Of a stretch of DNA of 10,051 nucleotides, positions 6,661-10,051 are shown in pieces (positions within the stretch are counted from its first letter, which is position 1; each line of letters opens with the position of its first letter). The notes below the pieces were generated by a model. The model searched no databases. It was not told the DNA's origin and saw nothing but the letters and a program-made list of their open reading frames with translations. A program made the position numbers and the translations under genes. The stretch comes from Candidatus Symbiothrix sp. (GTDB lineage: Bacteria; Bacteroidota; Bacteroidia; Bacteroidales; Azobacteroidaceae): NCBI GenBank assembly GCA_031270525.1, contig JAISXN010000072.1:1-10051 (forward strand), given 5' to 3'.

Positions 6661-9600
6661 TTAAAATTTCAGATTCACGCCGAAAGATACACCTGCCGTA
6701 GCCGGTACATTGCAATATTCGATACCTACCGAACTGGAACCGCCGACACCTGAACCTGCTGCCGATGATTCGGGATCCAAACCCTTATAATTGGTCAGCA
6801 ACAACAGATTGGTGCCTGTAAATGAAAAAATACAGCCTTTTATCGCTTTGGTTTTATCCAACAGTTGTTTAGGCAAACTGTAAGACAGGGATACCGAGCG
6901 CAGGCGCAACCAATTGGTTTCCGTCATGAAGTTGGCGGAATTTTTTAGATAGTAGTTGTTCCAGTATTGCTGGATGATGTACCGACCGCTTTGTGAAGCG
7001 GTGGCGCTGACTTGGTAGATGCCGTTGGCGTCGAAAGAAAATTCTTTCTTTTCGTAAACGGGTATATCTACTTTTATCTCATTGCCGTTGGCGTCATACC
7101 CGACGCCTTCTTTGGTACCGGTTTTTACGACTCCCGTAAGGGTTAGCTGGTCTCTGTTCGCTGTTACCGGCGACATACCGTTGGCGGTCATGTGGTATTC
7201 CGTTCCGTTATATACTACGCCTCCTTTGCGGAAATCCAGGAGGAATGAGAAATTCCAATTTCTATATTGCAGGCTGTTGTTGAAGCCGCCTGTGAATTTG
7301 GGTTCGCGATTGGCGATATCATAAGTAGTCAAATTATCGGACGTAGGCATTCCCCATTGGTCTAAGACAATGGCGTCTTTTATATCGCCCAGTTCGTTCA
7401 GGGCGGCAGTTTCGTCTTTTAGTTTCAACTTTTCAATCGCATATCCGGGTGTTTCCCATCTTGAACCGGAAATACCCATAAAGTTGCCGTTTTCGAACGA
7501 AGCAGCTTTGGCGTTGCCTACCTGTACGCTGGTCACATAGAGGATCGGGAGACTGGCGTGTATTGAGCCTACTGTGCCGCGGTTGCCTGCAAGGTTCAAC
7601 GTAGCGTCCCAAGTGAAGTCTTTTGTTTTGACGAGCTGACCGGTAATAGAAAGTTCCAGACCTTTGTTAAATATTTCACCAATATTGGAATAGTTGAAAA
7701 TAAATCCGGTTGCCTGGCTGGTACGCGGATTCAAAATCTGGTTATAGGAATTGTTTGAGTACCAGGTCAGGTCAAATCCGACTCGCCCGTCCAGAAAGCG
7801 TGCATCCAAACCCAATTCGATGGACGAAGTCATTTCCGGTAACAAATAAGGATTACCGCGGTACCAATAAGTGCTGGTACTTGTTTTCCCTTGAATAAAT
7901 TCCTGCGAATCCCACAAAGTAGTGTTAGTTACATACGGATCTGTCGCTTTGCCTACTTTTGCCCAGGATGCGCGCAATTTACCGAATGAAAGAATTTCGT
8001 TTTTCGGAAGCAGTTCCGAAAATACTACGCTACCCGATACTGAAGGATAAAAATAAGAAGCGTTTTCATCGCCCAAAATAGGAGAATAAAGCGTAGAAGA
8101 TTTATCATTACGTCCGGTAAGCGTTAAATAAACGACATTTTTCCATGTTGCGCGAAATTCGCCGTAAAAACTGCGAATTCGTTGCAGACTGTGCGATTGC
8201 GACAAGGATTCGGTTTCGTCGGGAATGGTGTTGAAAGTGGGCAGGTCAGGTTCGGGGAAGTTCCAACCCTTCCGGTAGTTGTATTCCTTTTTGGTTTCTT
8301 CTTCGCTCCAACCGAGCAACAATCCCAATTCATAATCGCCGAATTTTTTATTGAGGTTTGTCATTAAATTCGTCGAATAGAACTGATAGTCCAATATGTT
8401 TTCGCTCAACAATCCGTTTTGCAGGTCGGACTTGAGTTCGCCGCCCGGAGCAATCAGATTATGGTTGCCTGTGGTATAACTGTCGATGCCTGTCCGGTAA
8501 GTAACATTCCACCAGTCGGCAATTTTGAAATCCACAGCGCCGTTACCTGTGAAACGGCTGGTATGGTCGGTCATATTGTTTTTATTGATAATCCAGTAGG
8601 GATTTTCAACCAAACTGCCCAGCGGATAATCGTTTGTATTCCGCGAACCATCCGGATTCCGGTATTGTTCAAAAATATATTTGCTACCGTCTTCGTTCAG
8701 GTATTTCGTTATATCTTCGTTTCTTGCCCAGCGATAGACTTGATTCATCGTTCCTGTCCCGTCAGAGCCATACAGTCCGGCGCTGGTCAAGGTCTTTTGC
8801 GTGTTGGCTTGCGAATAGGCTGCGCCGACAGTGAGCGTTAATCGGTCGTATTTCTGTTCGGCATTCAGACGGAAAGTCGTCTTGTCGTAACCCGTTGAGG
8901 GAACAATACCCGTCTGGTCGAAATTGGATGCCGAGAAATAGAACGAGCCATTCTTGTGTCCGCCCGAAACGCTAACCGTATTATCCCAAGTATTGCCGTT
9001 TTGGAAAAACGATTCAATATTGTTGTAAACCGGTGCATTGCCGATGGGCGCTCCCCATGAGGAATAGATTACGCCGGTCGGGTTTAACGTACCGTCGGAT
9101 TGATAAGATCCGCGCCCGTAAGTACTTTGTTGTTCCGGCAAACGGTTTGCCCAGACGGAAGAGAATTTGGAACTGAAATCTACCGAAACCGTTCCTTCCG
9201 CGCCTTTTTTAGTAGTGATGATTAATACCCCGTTTGCAGCACGCGAACCGTACAAAGCCGCAGCAGCCGGACCTTTCAATACCGAAATATTTTCAATATC
9301 TTCCGGGTTAATATCCATAATACGGTTGCTGTTAGTGGCAGCGCTGGCACTCATTCCGTCAAAAGCCGTACTACCTATCGCCGATGTTGAATTGTCGTAA
9401 ATAATGCCATCGACTACAAATAGCGGTTGATTGTCGCGGGTTTCCGATAGCGAGGTGCCTCCGCGCAGTTGGATTTGTGCGCCTGATCCTGCCGCTCCCG
9501 AACTTTGAGTGATATTTACGCCTGCGATTTTTCCGGCAAGAGAGTTAAGCGGGTTAGCGGTCTTGATTTTCAACAGTTCTTCGCTGTTAATATCCTGCAC

Positions 9601-10023
9601 CGAATACCCCAACGCCTTTTTCTCTTTCTTGATACCCAAAGCCGTTACCACCACTTCGTCCAACGCATTGTCGCTTGTTTCCATTGTAACGTTAAGCAGT
9701 ATTTTATCAGCCGTTAACGTGACTGTTTTATAACCAATGTACGAAAACCGTAGCGTTTGATTATCCCCCTGCACCCGAATCGAATATTGTCCGTTTACAT
9801 CCGTTACAACACCTCTTGTTGTACCTTGTACGTTTACACTTACCCCGATTAACGGTTCACCCTGAACGTCTACCACGGTTCCTATTACCGTTTTTTCCGT
9901 TTGCTGTACAGCGGCCGGTTCTCCCGAAGAGTCCCCATTGGCCGATACGTAACTGCCCGGATAACATAACAGAAATCCGGCCACAAGCATGCTCAAAAGC
10001 TTCTTTCTTTTTTGTGTTGCCAT
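6661..10023 (-). CDS. SusC/RagA-like TonB-dependent outer-membrane transporter
   Basis: A 1120-residue TonB-dependent importer, normal length for the SusC family. In order: a signal peptide with likely cleavage after SYVSA (residue 28); a carboxypeptidase-D-like beta-sandwich domain (about 46-116, from TVIGTVVDVQGEPLIGVSV to NVTME); a TonB-box-like segment LDEVVVTALG (121-130); a plug domain (about 133-272) with QIQLRGGTSL, PLFVVDGIIYD, IENISVLKGPAAAALYGSRAANGVLIITTKKG in pieces; then a large beta barrel ending in GVNLKF, with the terminal aromatic residue expected for barrel insertion. It would import ligands caught by the adjacent SusD-like lipoprotein, powered by TonB-ExbBD. There is no STN-type signalling domain before the carboxypeptidase-like domain, so direct signalling to an anti-sigma factor is unlikely. 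The ATG at 10023 gives a good signal peptide; only 28 AT-rich bases lie upstream in the window, with no Shine-Dalgarno sequence. Confidence 0.97.
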   Translation of the reverse strand: MATQKRKKLLSMLVAGFLLCYPGSYVSANGDSSGEPAAVQQTEKTVIGTVVDVQGEPLIGVSVNVQGTTRGVVTDVNGQYSIRVQGDNQTLRFSYIGYKTVTLTADKILLNVTMETSDNALDEVVVTALGIKKEKKALGYSVQDINSEELLKIKTANPLNSLAGKIAGVNITQSSGAAGSGAQIQLRGGTSLSETRDNQPLFVVDGIIYDNSTSAIGSTAFDGMSASAATNSNRIMDINPEDIENISVLKGPAAAALYGSRAANGVLIITTKKGAEGTVSVDFSSKFSSVWANRLPEQQSTYGRGSYQSDGTLNPTGVIYSSWGAPIGNAPVYNNIESFFQNGNTWDNTVSVSGGHKNGSFYFSASNFDQTGIVPSTGYDKTTFRLNAEQKYDRLTLTVGAAYSQANTQKTLTSAGLYGSDGTGTMNQVYRWARNEDITKYLNEDGSKYIFEQYRNPDGSRNTNDYPLGSLVENPYWIINKNNMTDHTSRFTGNGAVDFKIADWWNVTYRTGIDSYTTGNHNLIAPGGELKSDLQNGLLSENILDYQFYSTNLMTNLNKKFGDYELGLLLGWSEEETKKEYNYRKGWNFPEPDLPTFNTIPDETESLSQSHSLQRIRSFYGEFRATWKNVVYLTLTGRNDKSSTLYSPILGDENASYFYPSVSGSVVFSELLPKNEILSFGKLRASWAKVGKATDPYVTNTTLWDSQEFIQGKTSTSTYWYRGNPYLLPEMTSSIELGLDARFLDGRVGFDLTWYSNNSYNQILNPRTSQATGFIFNYSNIGEIFNKGLELSITGQLVKTKDFTWDATLNLAGNRGTVGSIHASLPILYVTSVQVGNAKAASFENGNFMGISGSRWETPGYAIEKLKLKDETAALNELGDIKDAIVLDQWGMPTSDNLTTYDIANREPKFTGGFNNSLQYRNWNFSFLLDFRKGGVVYNGTEYHMTANGMSPVTANRDQLTLTGVVKTGTKEGVGYDANGNEIKVDIPVYEKKEFSFDANGIYQVSATASQSGRYIIQQYWNNYYLKNSANFMTETNWLRLRSVSLSYSLPKQLLDKTKAIKGCIFSFTGTNLLLLTNYKGLDPESSAAGSGVGGSSSVGIEYCNVPATAGVSFGVNLKF

Positions 10024-10051
10024 ACTTTAAATTACTTTTTTAATTATACAT

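Noticed and set aside
8419..8841. A 140-codon plus-strand frame
   Set aside because: It lies wholly antisense within the SusC-like barrel region, which is intact and of normal length; no family features.
6661..10023. A SusC protein with a sigma/anti-sigma signalling extension
   Set aside because: After the signal peptide the chain goes almost directly into the carboxypeptidase-like domain at about residue 46, leaving no room for an STN domain.
10024..10051. A TATAAT-like string upstream of the SusC-like gene on the minus strand
   Set aside because: It is in a very AT-rich leader close to the start codon and does not match the Bacteroidota -7 consensus TAnnTTTG; the real promoter is probably beyond the edge.

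Overview
The window most likely comes from a Bacteroidota genome, probably order Bacteroidales. It carries a SusC/SusD-type outer-membrane uptake pair, its starts lack recognisable Shine-Dalgarno sequences, and it has a DUF5009-type membrane protein joined to a BadF/BadG-type sugar kinase, an arrangement known from Tannerella and relatives. Nothing here fixes the genus. Five protein genes fill almost all of the sequence. I see no RNA genes, insertion sequences, CRISPR arrays or phage genes.

Left half (1-4685, plus strand). Three tightly packed genes read rightwards. The first, cut by the left edge, is a large FAD and iron-sulfur D-2-hydroxyacid dehydrogenase of the D-lactate dehydrogenase type. 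One base after its stop begins a polytopic membrane protein of the NagX/HGSNAT-like (COG4299, DUF5009) family. Its stop overlaps by 4 bp the start of an N-acetylated amino-sugar kinase. The last two resemble the MurT/MurK pair described as a non-PTS N-acetylmuramic acid (MurNAc) uptake and phosphorylation system in Tannerella forsythia. The dehydrogenase fits that pathway: cleavage of MurNAc-6-phosphate by the etherase MurQ releases D-lactate, which such an enzyme would oxidise to pyruvate. murQ itself is not in the window and could lie upstream of the left edge.

Middle (4686-4883). A 198-bp convergent intergenic region holds four tandem copies of a 9-bp unit and a perfect 12-bp-arm hairpin. 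On the minus strand the hairpin is followed by a nine-base T run, so it is a clear intrinsic terminator for the leftward operon.

Right half (4884-10023, minus strand). A SusC-like TonB-dependent transporter is followed after 19 bp by a SusD-like surface lipoprotein, and then by the terminator. The two should form one outer-membrane importer. No glycosidase, protease, sigma/anti-sigma factor or other substrate clue lies in the window, so the cargo is unknown. The operon promoter lies at or beyond the right edge.

The genes are recognisable families. The most useful observation is the possible coupling of D-lactate oxidation to MurNAc salvage in one operon.
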